A stretch of 39,877 nt of DNA from Flavobacterium psychrophilum (GCA_945869365.1 CAMBOW010000007.1:1-39877); one strand, 5' to 3'; positions 30,291-39,762 are shown, numbered from the stretch's first letter. Translations and numbers: made by a program. Notes: generated from the letters alone by a model not told the origin.

Positions 30291-31142
30291 CTAATCTTCT
30301 TCTGCAAGTGCCGATGTTCTATCTTCAACCGGAAGCACTACGGCCAATCCTGATTCGTTAACCATCGTCATGTTTAAGGTATCTAATTGTGCTAAGTTTC
30401 TAGAAACTGCACCGCTAAAATTATTGTACGAAATGTTCATTTCTTTCAATTTTGGCAAACGCTCCAAATCAAAGGGCACTTGTCCGTCCATGTTGTTTTC
30501 AAATAAGCTTAAGTTCTCGAGTGATGACATATTGGCCACTTCTTTGCTTAACTTACCAGTTAATTTGTTGCTGTTTAACAACAACACACGCAAAGATGTT
30601 AAGTCGTAAACCGTTGATGGAATGTTTCCTGAAAGTTCATTGTTAAATAAAGACAATATTTTCAGTTGTTTTAAATTGCCAATTTGCGCAGGAATTGTTC
30701 CGGTCAATTCGTTCATAAACAACTCCACTGATTGTAGGTTGCTTAAATCACCCATTTGCGATGGAATAGTTCCCGACAATTTATTGAAACCTAAGTTCAA
30801 ATATTTTAACTCTTTCAAATTAGAAATAGAAGCGGGAATTACGCCCGAAATCTCATTTCTAAATAAATTTAATTTTTGCAAATTTGATAAATCTGTAACG
30901 GCTGCTGGCAACTCGCCTACCAAATGATTGTTGGATAGATCTAGGCTTACTACTTTATCATTTTTGAGTACTACGCCAAACCAAGAATTTACAGGGGCGT
31001 TCAAATCCCAACTGTGTGTCCATTGAGAACCATTAGTTGCTTGGTATAATTGTACAAGCGCTTCTTTTTCTTTGGGTGATACAGCAGCAAAAAGACTAGC
31101 CGATGCAAGCAAAGCAATAAATAAGGTAATTTTATTTTTCAT
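30291..31142 (-). CDS. Secreted leucine-rich-repeat protein
   Basis: 283 aa. Signal peptide at 1-19 (ITLFIALLASASLFA). A capping region with W-T-H-S-W-D and W-F-G-V follows, then about seven LRRs of 24 aa at about 65-240 of the plant-like type (LSNLQKLNLFRNEISGVIPASIS, repeated LxxLxxLxLxxNxLxGxIPxxI). The acidic C-terminus ALAEED has no visible T9SS sorting domain. The role is probably protein or glycan binding outside the cytoplasm. Its promoter region shares a 31-bp block with that of the giant adhesin. Confidence 0.9.
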   Translation of the reverse strand: MKNKITLFIALLASASLFAAVSPKEKEALVQLYQATNGSQWTHSWDLNAPVNSWFGVVLKNDKVVSLDLSNNHLVGELPAAVTDLSNLQKLNLFRNEISGVIPASISNLKELKYLNLGFNKLSGTIPSQMGDLSNLQSVELFMNELTGTIPAQIGNLKQLKILSLFNNELSGNIPSTVYDLTSLRVLLLNSNKLTGKLSKEVANMSSLENLSLFENNMDGQVPFDLERLPKLKEMNISYNNFSGAVSRNLAQLDTLNMTMVNESGLAVVLPVEDRTSALAEED

Positions 31143-31242
31143 GAGTAGGTTAATTTGTGTTTGCTAATTCATCTGGTTGTTGGGGACAACACAAATGCTG
31201 TTTTTAATCCGGGGTAAAAGTAGACGCAACATCGTTTATAAG

Positions 31243-31273
31243 CAAATATAATCGATGAAATACATTTATTTGT
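31243..31273 (-). promoter_or_regulatory. Promoter-like block of the LRR gene
   Basis: Minus strand ends in the -7 consensus TATATTTG (31243-31250), preceded by CATCGAT and AAATGTATTT. Matches 17716-17746 at 26 of 31 positions. Predicted leader about 95 nt. Confidence 0.55.
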
Positions 31274-31372
31274 GTTTTTATAGTTGATTTTTCTTGCAAT
31301 TATAAATGAATTACAAATGATCCTAATTCTGTGACAAAATGGATGCAATGATAAATCCTACTGCAAAAAAGT

Positions 31373-31380
31373 TATATTTG
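31373..31380 (+). promoter_or_regulatory. Candidate -7 box of the DUF1761 gene
   Basis: TATATTTG, 25 bp before the start codon. No TTG at the ideal -33 spacing. Confidence 0.45.
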
Positions 31381-31405
31381 GTTTATTAACCTTTACAAAA
31401 AAATT

Positions 31406-31894
31406 ATGGACATGGATTATTTAGCCCTTCTCACTGCAGCATTTTCATCGCTTATTGTTGGTTTTGTTTGGTATCACCCAAAAGTATTTGGTACAATTTG
31501 GATGAAAGAAGCTGGCCTAAACTATGCCGATTTAAAAGTAAGTAACTTGGCAAAAACACTTGGAATTTCTTTTATATACGCATTTTTAATTGCCATTATC
31601 CTACAAACACTTACTATTCATCAGTTTGGGGCCATGGGCATGGTAGGCGGCGATCCTACCATAGCAAAAGCTTCTTATGGTGAATTTATGGCCGATTATG
31701 GAAATGCGTTTCGCTCCTTTAAGCACGGAGCCTTACACGGATTTTTGGCTGGATTATTTTTGGCTTTACCCATTATAGGAACCAATGCTTTGCATGAGCA
31801 ACGCAGTTTTAAATATACGTTGATTGCTGGAGGATTTTGGGTGGTAAGCTGCATGATAATGGGCGGAATAATTTGCGGATGGCCTTTGATTTAA
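31406..31894 (+). CDS. DUF1761 integral membrane protein
   Basis: 162 aa. Four hydrophobic segments fit the DUF1761 topology: about 5-24 (YLALLTAAFSSLIVGFVWYH), 45-67 (TLGISFIYAFLIAIILQTL), 109-130 (ALHGFLAGLFLALPIIGTNAL) and 138-160. The family motif W-Y-H-P-K-x-F-G-x-x-W is present at 22-32. Function unknown. The first Met (ATG 31406) could be replaced by MDYLAL two codons later. The next gene starts 21 bp downstream. Confidence 0.85.
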   Translation: MDMDYLALLTAAFSSLIVGFVWYHPKVFGTIWMKEAGLNYADLKVSNLAKTLGISFIYAFLIAIILQTLTIHQFGAMGMVGGDPTIAKASYGEFMADYGNAFRSFKHGALHGFLAGLFLALPIIGTNALHEQRSFKYTLIAGGFWVVSCMIMGGIICGWPLI

Positions 31895-31896
31895 AG

Positions 31897-31904
31897 TATA
31901 TTTG
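31897..31904 (+). promoter_or_regulatory. Candidate -7 box of the acyltransferase-like gene
   Basis: TATATTTG just after the DUF1761 stop codon, with TTG 21 bp upstream. The predicted start site would fall almost at the TTG start codon at 31916, implying a leaderless or very short-leader mRNA. Confidence 0.45.
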
Positions 31905-31915
31905 CCGAAAAAAAA

Positions 31916-33070
31916 TTGAGTACATCAACTGAAATTAAAATTTATCGCCACACCTCCGAGCTTCCAGATAATTGGAATGACCTGGCTATAAATAATATTT
32001 TTTTAACCCAATCCTACTTGGAAATCACGAAAAAATCAGCACCTAGCAATATGTGCTGTTTTTTTATGGGATTTTATCAATCCGATAAATTGATCGGAAT
32101 TGCTATTGCCCAATACCTCGATTTATACAAATTGAGTTCGTTTGGGGAGCGCGACCAATGCATAAAAACCTCAATTCGAAATTTCGTGTTTCGCAACTTA
32201 GCTTCGAATGTGCTCATACTAGGAAACAATATGCTTACGGGTGAAAACGGCTGGGCTTTTGACAGCAGTATGGCGCCAGGCCAACAATTTGACCTACTCA
32301 ACCAAGGTATGAAAATGCTGGTTCAAACCTTGAAAACTGGGGGCATTGGCATTCACATTCAACTAGCAAAAGATTTTTACTTTACCGAGTTTAATCAAGA
32401 ATCGGCAAATCATTTTAAATCATTTTATCAGTTTTACATCCAACCCAATATGGTTTTTACTATTTCGGAGCACTGGAATGATGAAGCAGATTATGTAAAT
32501 TCCCTGCAAAAAAAATACAGGGATCAATGGAAACGCGCACGAAAAAAGGGAGAAACCATCAGCAAAAGACCGCTTGAATTGGCTGAAATAAAAGAACTGG
32601 AACAAACACTTCACGATTTGTATTTTACTGTGGCAAAAAATGCACCTTTCAATACTTTTTTCTTGAATGCCAATCATTTTTATGATTTAAAAGAAAATTT
32701 GGGGGAAGCTTTTTGCTTGTATGGCTATTTTGAAAACGAAAAATTGTTAGGGTTCAGTACGTTAATCAAAAATGGAGAAGACAATGACACTTATTTTTTA
32801 GGTTACAACGAAGAAATTCAAAAGCGAACCATGCTTTACCTGAATATGCTATATGATATGCTGGCTTTTTCTATAAAAATTAATGCCAAAAAACTCGTTT
32901 TGGCCAGAACTGCCTTAGAAATAAAAAGTTCAGTAGGTGCAAAAGCTATACCTATGTTTGGCTATATTAAACACCGCAACCCAATTTTGAACTATTTTAT
33001 GAATCGTATTTTTACCTACATGCAACCGGAAATAAAATGGCACGAACGCCATCCGTTTAAAGAAAATTAA
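31916..33070 (+). CDS. GNAT-fold acyltransferase-like protein (peptidogalycan/FemAB type)
   Basis: 384 aa from a TTG start codon. No ATG lies in frame near the beginning, and the upstream in-frame stop is at 31892. The N-terminal half resembles the PF04339 peptidogalycan-biosynthesis family (NIFLTQSYLEITKKSAPSNMCCFFMGFYQSDKLIGIAIAQYL). The C-terminal half looks like an acetyltransferase fold (KYRDQWKRARKKGETI; GEAFCLYGYFENEKLLGFSTLIKN; TYFLGYNEEIQKRTMLYLNMLYDMLAFSIK). Substrate unknown; this class often transfers amino acids or acyl groups to envelope components. Its stop overlaps the convergent ABC-F gene by 4 bp. Confidence 0.8.
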   Translation: MSTSTEIKIYRHTSELPDNWNDLAINNIFLTQSYLEITKKSAPSNMCCFFMGFYQSDKLIGIAIAQYLDLYKLSSFGERDQCIKTSIRNFVFRNLASNVLILGNNMLTGENGWAFDSSMAPGQQFDLLNQGMKMLVQTLKTGGIGIHIQLAKDFYFTEFNQESANHFKSFYQFYIQPNMVFTISEHWNDEADYVNSLQKKYRDQWKRARKKGETISKRPLELAEIKELEQTLHDLYFTVAKNAPFNTFFLNANHFYDLKENLGEAFCLYGYFENEKLLGFSTLIKNGEDNDTYFLGYNEEIQKRTMLYLNMLYDMLAFSIKINAKKLVLARTALEIKSSVGAKAIPMFGYIKHRNPILNYFMNRIFTYMQPEIKWHERHPFKEN

Positions 33071-34977
33071 TGAACGGCATCAATTTCAACTTGAACCACT
33101 TCCCACTCGTCTAGTAACTGATCCAATTCTTTTTTCTTTTTGTTGTAGGCCATAAAAAAAGAAGCGTCTTCGATGTGTTTGTCGTAATTGGAAGCTAAAG
33201 CTTTGTCGTCGTGTTGAATGTCTCTTTCTAGCTGTTTTATTTGACTTTCTATTTTACTCAAGCGATTTTGTAGCGCTTTCCCTTTCTTTTGATCTTCATA
33301 CGAAAGCTTGGCGTTGGTTTGCGGCTGGGCTTTTTGTACGGCATCTTTTTTCTCAACCTCCCGCATGTTTTCTAGGTTGCGTTGTTCTAAGAAGAAATTG
33401 ACATCGCCCAAATATTCCTTGATCTTTTGGTCTTTGAACTCGTAAACAATATTCGACATGCCTTGCAAGAAATCACGGTCGTGAGAAACCAATAACAGGG
33501 TGCCTTCAAATTTTTGTAGAGCCGCTTTCAGTACATTTTTGGATTTAATATCCAAGTGGTTGGTGGGCTCATCCATCACCAAAACATTAATGGGCTGCAA
33601 CAACAATTTACACAAAGCCAATCGGTTGCGTTCGCCTCCGGAAAGCACTTTTACTTTTTTCTCTACATCGTCCCCACGAAATAAAAACGAACCCAACATG
33701 TCGCGCACTTTCGAACGATTGGTATCGGTTGCGGCATCTTCCATGGTTTGCAATAAAGTAATTTCGCCTTCTAAGTATTCTGCTTGGTTTTGGGCAAAAT
33801 ATCCCAACTGCACATTATGACCCAATTTGATCTGACCATGAAATTCAAACTCGTGCACAATCGCTTTGATGAACGTAGATTTTCCTTGGCCATTTTGCCC
33901 CACAAAAGCAATCTTACTTCCGCGTTCGACCAATAAATTGATGTCTTTTAAAATAACATTGTCCCCGTAGGCTTTGGTAACCTGCTCGGCTTCGATAACT
34001 ACTTTCCCGGGCACTTTCGAAACGGGGAACGAAATGTTCATCACCGAATTGTCGTCTTCGTCTACTTCGATGCGCTCCACTTTATCGAGCTTTTTGATCA
34101 AGGACTGCGCCATGGAAGCTTTTGATGCTTTGGCTCTAAATTTCTCAATGAGTTTCTCGGTCTCTTCTATTTTCTTTTGCTGGTTTTTTTGCGTAGCCAA
34201 TTGTTTCTCGCGAATCTCGTGGCGCAATTCCAAATACTGCGAATAGGGTTTGTTGAAATCATAGGCTTTCCCCAATGAAATTTCGATGGTTCTGTTGGTT
34301 ACATTATCAAGAAACATCTTATCGTGCGATACGATTACTACGACTCCCGGATAATTGCGCAAAAAGCTTTCCAGCCAAATGATACTTTCGATATCCAAGT
34401 GATTGGTAGGCTCATCTAGCAACAAAATGTCGTTGGCTTGCAGCAACAATTTAGCCAATTCGATCCGCATGCGCCATCCGCCAGAAAAGGTCTCGGTGAG
34501 GTTGTTAAATACTTCGCGCTTAAAACCTAAACCCAGTAATATCTTCTCGGTTTCTCCAATATAATTGTATCCGCCCAACAATTCAAAGCGGTGGGTGTAA
34601 TCAGACAGATCTTCGATGATTTGCGAGTATTCGGCGCTCTCATAGTCGGTGCGCGTAACCAATAAATGATTGATTTCTTCTAATTTTCGCTCTACTTCTT
34701 TGATGTCTGTAAAAGCTTGATAGGCTTCTTCTAGTACCGTACGTCCTTGTTCAAAATCAATGTCTTGGCGTAGAAATCCAATGCGGACTTCTTTTTCGGT
34801 AGCGATACTACCTGAATCGGGTTGGAAATCGCGGGCCAAAATTTTTAACATGGTTGATTTACCGGCTCCATTTTTGCCCACTAGCCCCACTCGATCGCCG
34901 GCGCCCATTCTAAAGGTTACCTCTTCAAATAAATACGTTCCTCCAAAAGAAACCGACAAATTGTGGATGTTGAGCAT
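33067..34977 (-). CDS. ABC-F family ATPase (ribosome-associated)
   Basis: 636 aa, no membrane segments. Two ABC cassettes: Walker A G34-K-N-G-A-G-K-S-T, signature TFSGGWRMRIELAKLLL, Walker B ILLLDEPTNHLDIESIIWL; and GQNGQGKSTFIKA, VLSGGERNRLALCKLLL, VLVMDEPTNHLDIKSKN. A P-site-tRNA-interaction-like linker covers about 240-320 (ATQKNQQKKIEETEKLIEKFRAKASKASMAQSL). The C-terminal coiled coil, from about 560, is of the Uup/YheS type. ABC-F proteins act on the ribosome to relieve stalling. The exact subgroup is not decided from sequence alone. Confidence 0.93.
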   Translation of the reverse strand: MLNIHNLSVSFGGTYLFEEVTFRMGAGDRVGLVGKNGAGKSTMLKILARDFQPDSGSIATEKEVRIGFLRQDIDFEQGRTVLEEAYQAFTDIKEVERKLEEINHLLVTRTDYESAEYSQIIEDLSDYTHRFELLGGYNYIGETEKILLGLGFKREVFNNLTETFSGGWRMRIELAKLLLQANDILLLDEPTNHLDIESIIWLESFLRNYPGVVVIVSHDKMFLDNVTNRTIEISLGKAYDFNKPYSQYLELRHEIREKQLATQKNQQKKIEETEKLIEKFRAKASKASMAQSLIKKLDKVERIEVDEDDNSVMNISFPVSKVPGKVVIEAEQVTKAYGDNVILKDINLLVERGSKIAFVGQNGQGKSTFIKAIVHEFEFHGQIKLGHNVQLGYFAQNQAEYLEGEITLLQTMEDAATDTNRSKVRDMLGSFLFRGDDVEKKVKVLSGGERNRLALCKLLLQPINVLVMDEPTNHLDIKSKNVLKAALQKFEGTLLLVSHDRDFLQGMSNIVYEFKDQKIKEYLGDVNFFLEQRNLENMREVEKKDAVQKAQPQTNAKLSYEDQKKGKALQNRLSKIESQIKQLERDIQHDDKALASNYDKHIEDASFFMAYNKKKKELDQLLDEWEVVQVEIDAVH

Positions 34978-35016
34978 AATTGTGTTAAATGTTACCTAGA
35001 GTAGGAATTGTAAAAG

Positions 35017-35024
35017 TACCTTTG
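35017..35024 (+). promoter_or_regulatory. Candidate -7 box of the DUF983 gene
   Basis: TACCTTTG, 16 bp before the ATG at 35041. No TTG at the ideal -33 position. Confidence 0.4.
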
Positions 35025-35040
35025 TTGAAAATTTTTGCAA

Positions 35041-35421
35041 ATGTTAAAAAAAGGATCCAAAGTAAATAGCATTTTAACAGGAAGTTGTCCGAAATGTCAA
35101 AATGAAAATATGTATCTCGATTCCAATCCGTATCACTTAGTAAATGTGCTAAAAATGCACGAAAATTGCAGCCAATGTGGATTAAAATACCAAATTGAAC
35201 CCTCCTTTTTTTATGGCGCGATGTATGTGAGTTATGGGGTAAATGTTGTGCTTGGAGTAGCCGCTTTTGTGATTGCCTATGTACTATTAAAATTAAATCT
35301 GAAGGAATCTTTTGCGGCAATAATTGGATCGTTAGTTGTTTTTTATCCACTTGTACTGCGCGTTTCCAGAAACATTTACATTAATATGTTTGTTTCCTAC
35401 GATCCTACTACAAAAAAATAA
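35041..35421 (+). CDS. DUF983 zinc-ribbon membrane protein
   Basis: 126 aa from ATG 35041; a TTG two codons earlier is open but less likely. N-terminal zinc-ribbon with C16-P-K-C19 and C43-S-Q-C46 (LTGSCPKCQNENMY, ENCSQCGLKY). Two membrane segments follow at about 58-80 (GAMYVSYGVNVVLGVAAFVIAYVLL) and 86-104 (SFAAIIGSLVVFYPLVLRV). The layout is the DUF983 pattern. Function unknown. Divergent from the ABC-F gene and convergent with the oxidoreductase, with a 1-bp gap. Confidence 0.88.
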   Translation: MLKKGSKVNSILTGSCPKCQNENMYLDSNPYHLVNVLKMHENCSQCGLKYQIEPSFFYGAMYVSYGVNVVLGVAAFVIAYVLLKLNLKESFAAIIGSLVVFYPLVLRVSRNIYINMFVSYDPTTKK

Positions 35422-35422
35422 C

Positions 35423-36469
35423 CTACTTCTTTTTCGAATAGCGTTTTACATCTATTTCTATAGATAGTGGTTGATTGTATTCTATGTGATTGAATAACAA
35501 CTTGGCCAAGTAGGGCCCCAAGAGCACTCCCCTTGTGCCTAAGCCATTTAAAAGATGTAATCGACTGTGTGTTTCATGTGTTCCAATAATTGGCTTACGA
35601 TCTTTTACTGTAGGTCTAATGCCAGCAAAATGATCGACAACCTCAAATTCACATTGCAGGACTTCTTTTAGTTTTTGTATTAATTCTGTTTTCCCTTCTT
35701 GGGTAGGACTTGCGGTTTTATCAGACCAATTGTAGGTGGCGCCTACTTTAAATAGGCCATCTCCCAAAGGCAAAATAAATACGGCTGAATTTAGAATCTT
35801 ATCGAGTTGTAAGGAAGGTGCATGTATGAGCAGTAATTCTCCTTTTACTCCATCTAAAGGCAACTGATTAAACCACGGGTTTGCATGCATAGCGAAGCCT
35901 TCGGCAAATACAATATGTTTTGCCTCTATGCCGTGATACGAAATAGATTGCGCATTCAATTGCAGCTCAGCGTGTATAAATTTCTTTTGGAGAAAGTAAT
36001 TATTTTGATTTAAATAATGCTGGTACTGCTCAACTAACTTGGCAACATCAACATAGCCCGTGTACAAAACCTCACCAAAATGAAAAGGTGAATCAACTCC
36101 GTGATAGGTAGCTAAATGTAAGTTAGTGGATAGGTACGTATCAAGGCCCCTTTTATCAGCGGCAATAAACCAATTATTTTGCTCTTCAACCGAAGTAAAT
36201 TTGCGTAGTACTGGAAGTTTATAATCAAATTGTTCGCCCAAGCGTTGCTCAATAGAGGCATAAAATGAGCTCAATAACTCGAGTTGTTTGTCAGCCTCCC
36301 AAACTAAGGTAAAACGCTTAAGCACAACCGGATTATACAATCCGCCAGCCACTCGCGAAGAATTAGTAATAGGCGAATCAATCACAACAAAGGTTTTCTG
36401 CTGCTGCAAGAGTGTTTCAGCAAAAGAAATGCCGGCTAAGCCAGAACCAACTATTAGGTAATCTACCAT
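35423..36469 (-). CDS. FAD-dependent oxidoreductase, DAO-like
   Basis: 348 aa. Dinucleotide-binding motif G8-S-G-L-A-G13 in DYLIVGSGLAGISFAETLL, acidic strand end VVIDSP. RVAGGLYNPVVLKRF resembles the D-amino-acid-oxidase/glycine-oxidase superfamily and MnmC-type oxidases. The C-terminal FAD segment has HFAGIRPTVKDRKPIIG and LHLLNGLGTRGVLLGPYLAKLLF. Substrate not predictable. It follows gldN beyond a good terminator, so it is probably read separately from the gld operon or by read-through. Confidence 0.85.
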   Translation of the reverse strand: MVDYLIVGSGLAGISFAETLLQQQKTFVVIDSPITNSSRVAGGLYNPVVLKRFTLVWEADKQLELLSSFYASIEQRLGEQFDYKLPVLRKFTSVEEQNNWFIAADKRGLDTYLSTNLHLATYHGVDSPFHFGEVLYTGYVDVAKLVEQYQHYLNQNNYFLQKKFIHAELQLNAQSISYHGIEAKHIVFAEGFAMHANPWFNQLPLDGVKGELLLIHAPSLQLDKILNSAVFILPLGDGLFKVGATYNWSDKTASPTQEGKTELIQKLKEVLQCEFEVVDHFAGIRPTVKDRKPIIGTHETHSRLHLLNGLGTRGVLLGPYLAKLLFNHIEYNQPLSIEIDVKRYSKKK

Positions 36470-36473
36470 ATGA

Positions 36474-36505
36474 AATAAAAAACTCCTACCAAATTGATAG
36501 GAGTT
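36474..36505 (-). terminator. Terminator of the gldKLMN operon
   Basis: Minus-strand AACTCCTA (loop TCAATTTGG) TAGGAGTT followed by UUUUUAUUU, 24 bp after the gldN stop codon. Confidence 0.88.
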
Positions 36506-36529
36506 GATTAATAATTAATCTAGGAACAC

Positions 36530-37438
36530 TTAGTAGTTCCACATATCTTGTTCAAAATCACGGATTTTATCTTTCACGCGTTCTGATTCAATTAATTGCA
36601 TTTGAGAATTCTCTCTCATGTATTCAGCAATTTCACGGTCACCATATACATTTTCTTCTTTGTATATTTCTCCATTAAATCGTCTTGAATTCAATAAATC
36701 ATCAAAGGTAACTGGCATAGCCGAATTGCGATTATTGAATGCTTTAGCATCATGCAAGATATCTCGAACTGCCGGAAAATAAACCCAAAACAATTCAATG
36801 AAATCTTGGTTTTCTGCACCGATTTCTTTGGCCTCAGGAGAAACTGGACAAATGCCAATTAAACGGTATTTCAATTCACTTTGACGTTTGTCAAAATACC
36901 AAAATCCTTTAATCTTATAATCAGAAACATCAATAGCTCCTAATTCCTTTTTGTTGATATACTGTGGGTCTAGCACTTTAGCACCGGATTTATAATCTTC
37001 TGGGTAGTTATTTATTTCTTCTTTACCTGCATTCGTAGTGTCGATATAAGTAAATGATGTACTCATATCTTTGAACGTTCTTTTGGTATTGAAGTAACTA
37101 TCAGTATATACTTCAGTTATTTTACCTGACTTAATCCCTTTTAATAAAACATCAAACAATGATCTTCTGTCTTTCCCAATATTTGACGTATCAATTGGGT
37201 AATACAACGGAAAATTAATTCGCTCATCTAAGTCGATGATTTCCCAAGTTGTTTTTCCCATTAACACATCACGATCGTGAACATAGCCATAAGGCAATGG
37301 CTTATCATTATCGGAATTGAGTTGAGCAGGTGTTTTTTTACCTATTTCTGAAGGAATTTTTGCGTTTAATAAATTGGATTGTGCCACAGCAACACTTCCA
37401 CAGAAAAATAAACTGGCAATTATTACATTTTTTATCAT
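36530..37438 (-). CDS. gldN: Gliding motility / T9SS protein GldN
   Basis: 302 aa. Signal peptide at 1-19 (KNVIIASLFFCGSVAVAQ). GldN (PorN homologue) is a periplasmic component that forms the ring with the lipoprotein GldK and is essential for type IX secretion. Family segments: WEIIDLDERINFPLYYPID, RRSLFDVLLKGI, DYKIKGFWYFDKRQSELKYRLIGICPVSPEAKE, LFWVYFPAVRDILHDAKAFN. Last gene of the gldK-L-M-N order, 44 bp after gldM. Confidence 0.96.
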   Translation of the reverse strand: MIKNVIIASLFFCGSVAVAQSNLLNAKIPSEIGKKTPAQLNSDNDKPLPYGYVHDRDVLMGKTTWEIIDLDERINFPLYYPIDTSNIGKDRRSLFDVLLKGIKSGKITEVYTDSYFNTKRTFKDMSTSFTYIDTTNAGKEEINNYPEDYKSGAKVLDPQYINKKELGAIDVSDYKIKGFWYFDKRQSELKYRLIGICPVSPEAKEIGAENQDFIELFWVYFPAVRDILHDAKAFNNRNSAMPVTFDDLLNSRRFNGEIYKEENVYGDREIAEYMRENSQMQLIESERVKDKIRDFEQDMWNY

Positions 37439-37482
37439 TGTCTTATACTTATAAGTTATTTAAGTAGGTAGGTTAACTTAAA

Positions 37483-39030
37483 TTATTGAATTTCATAAAT
37501 AACCACAGCCGTTCTCGATAACAAAATATCAGAACCTTCTAATTTTGTTTTAATGTCAGATATAGTAACTTGATCACCTCTTCCTGCTTTGGCTAAAGCA
37601 GCTTTACATTGTGCATTCACACGGTCACCAGAAACTACTACAGTAGCTTGTCCAGCAACTTTCAAACTAAATCCAGTAACTCTCAATTTTACTTCAAAAT
37701 CGAAATCTAACATTTTAGCTGTAATTTGAGATACCTCTAAACGCGATTTAGCTCCTTTCACTACACCATATTCTCCACCAATACATCCGGTTGGAGCAGG
37801 AATACTTTTAATACGGAATACTTTTTTGTCAGATACTTTTGAATCATCTGGCAAAGTTCCTGTAACATTAATCGCTACTTCGGTACCTGAACCTGGATTC
37901 ATTTTGTAAGACCCTGGTTTTCCATTAGAACTTAAACCTGGTGCAGAAGCAGAAACTTTATCTGCAGAAATACCAGCAAAAGAGATGGTCATCGGATTGG
38001 TAACACCGCGATAAACAACATTCATTTTATCAGCAGAAATCGTAGCAGAATTTGGTTTAGGTACTACAACATAGTTTCCTTTGATAGGCAAACTGATTAC
38101 TTTTCCGTTTTCGTCAAAATTAAATGAACCCGTGATTTCGTGTTCACCTACATTACCTGCGCCAAAAGAAAATTCAGCTTGACCGGCAGTAGCTTTTACA
38201 GAAGTACCATTTACGATAACCGATTTTGCAACCAAATTCGGATCAAATTTTCCTAAGATAATTTTTCCTTTTACAGCTTCTCCTTGGAAAAATGCTGTTT
38301 TTTCAGGAACCACAATTGGTTGGTAAGCCGTTAACGAGGCAGCAGCAACAAGATCAGATTGAAACATACCATTGATGATGTCGCTTTCTGTAGTTTTAAT
38401 GTCTGCTTGCAATTGAGATAATTTGGTTATGGTAGCAATCAAAGGGAACCCTTTGTAATTGTACTCCATCCACTCAATTTTTTTGTTTTCAGTTTTAGAA
38501 AATACGGGTGTTGTAGAAAAACGATTTTGAATTTTCTTCAATTCAATTTCAGCAATTGAGCTTCCACCAACATCTTTGATTTTGGAAACAAAACTGGAGA
38601 TTTTTTCAAGAAATTCATTTCCTTTTTTGGAAGGCTTGTCTCCTTCAAACCATTTTTCGTCCACCATATCACCTTTGTCCATGGCTTCAAATGGCAAATT
38701 ACCATTTTCGTCTTTTTTGAATTCTTTAGTGAAGTCAGCTTTAATAGATTCGATGTAATCATTGAATTCTTTAGAAATTGCTCTGATTTTCTCTACTTTG
38801 TCTTTCTTATCACCGTATTGTTTGGGTTGATCAGCTGCTTTCTGCGATAACTGCTGGAATGAAGATTCATTTCTGGCGTCCGTGATTACATTTGATTCAA
38901 CAATTTTATTATTTAAAATACCAAAAGCAGATAATACTTCTTTTGACATATTTAATGCTAACATAGCGATGAAAACCAGATACATCAGGTTAATCATCTT
39001 CTGTCTAGGGGTTAATTTTCCTCCTGCCAT
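37483..39030 (-). CDS. gldM: T9SS/gliding motor protein GldM
   Basis: 515 aa. A cytoplasmic start MAGGKLTPRQKMI is followed by one transmembrane helix at about 11-30 (MINLMYLVFIAMLALNMSKEVL) and a long periplasmic part. GldM pairs with GldL as the proton-driven rotary motor of the type IX system; its periplasmic domains reach the GldK/N ring. Family landmarks: NKKIEWMEYNYKGFPLIATITKLSQLQADIKTTESD, FFQGEAVKGKIILGKFD, NPMTISFAGISADKVS. It starts 46 bp after gldL. Confidence 0.97.
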   Translation of the reverse strand: MAGGKLTPRQKMINLMYLVFIAMLALNMSKEVLSAFGILNNKIVESNVITDARNESSFQQLSQKAADQPKQYGDKKDKVEKIRAISKEFNDYIESIKADFTKEFKKDENGNLPFEAMDKGDMVDEKWFEGDKPSKKGNEFLEKISSFVSKIKDVGGSSIAEIELKKIQNRFSTTPVFSKTENKKIEWMEYNYKGFPLIATITKLSQLQADIKTTESDIINGMFQSDLVAAASLTAYQPIVVPEKTAFFQGEAVKGKIILGKFDPNLVAKSVIVNGTSVKATAGQAEFSFGAGNVGEHEITGSFNFDENGKVISLPIKGNYVVVPKPNSATISADKMNVVYRGVTNPMTISFAGISADKVSASAPGLSSNGKPGSYKMNPGSGTEVAINVTGTLPDDSKVSDKKVFRIKSIPAPTGCIGGEYGVVKGAKSRLEVSQITAKMLDFDFEVKLRVTGFSLKVAGQATVVVSGDRVNAQCKAALAKAGRGDQVTISDIKTKLEGSDILLSRTAVVIYEIQ

Positions 39031-39076
39031 TTTATCTTAATTAATTTAGTTTATATATTAAAAATGTAGGAAGATA

Positions 39077-39715
39077 CTAGTTCCCTTTGTTGCTCATAGC
39101 AGATAACATTCCTCCATAAACATTGTTCAATGAAGACAAGTTTGAAGTTAATGATTGCATTTGATCTTTTAATTTTAAGTTGTTTTCAGCAACTTCGTCA
39201 TTGATTTGTGCATTTCTAGAAGCACTTTCCAATTGAACTTTATATAAACTATTCAACGATTGCATTTGCGTAGCTGCCAATGTCAATTCTTCGCTGTATT
39301 TTTGAGTTGATGCAATTGAATCTACAGTTGGAGAAATTCCTTTTGCAGCTGATTCAAAGTTTTTAATGCTGTTACCTAAACTAGCCATTAATTCGCCATC
39401 AATTTTGGCTTCTTTTAACATAGCGTCTAATTTTTGAGACAACAAACCTTGTGCGTCTTTAGCGTCTTCTGATTTTGCGCCTTTCTTTTGGGCTTCACCA
39501 CCTGATAATTCAGGATATACTAAAGTCCAGTCCAATTCTGTATCAACTGGATCAAAAGCAGAAAGTCCAAAAATCAAAGCCTCAGTTCCAAGACCAATAA
39601 TCAACATCGCGCTTGCTCCAGGCCAGTGCATCAATTTAAATAGTGCTCCAATGATTACTACTGCCGCTCCCATACCGTAAGCGAAATTCATTGCTTTTTT
39701 GCTTAAAAATGCCAT
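39077..39715 (-). CDS. gldL: T9SS/gliding motor protein GldL
   Basis: 212 aa. Two N-terminal transmembrane helices at about 11-29 and 34-54 (GMGAAVVIIGALFKLMHWPG, AMLIIGLGTEALIFGLSAF), then a cytoplasmic helical tail (LDAMLKEAKIDGELMASLGNSIKNFESAAKG; LAATQMQSLNSLYKVQLESASRNAQINDEVAENNLKLKDQMQSL). GldL is the inner-membrane, proton-using part of the GldLM motor. Protonatable E46 in GLGTEALIF is in the second helix. The gene lies 47 bp after gldK. Confidence 0.97.
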   Translation of the reverse strand: MAFLSKKAMNFAYGMGAAVVIIGALFKLMHWPGASAMLIIGLGTEALIFGLSAFDPVDTELDWTLVYPELSGGEAQKKGAKSEDAKDAQGLLSQKLDAMLKEAKIDGELMASLGNSIKNFESAAKGISPTVDSIASTQKYSEELTLAATQMQSLNSLYKVQLESASRNAQINDEVAENNLKLKDQMQSLTSNLSSLNNVYGGMLSAMSNKGN

Positions 39716-39762
39716 AATAAAAAAATTTAGTTAAGTTAAGTTGATATAAATAGTTGGTTAAA

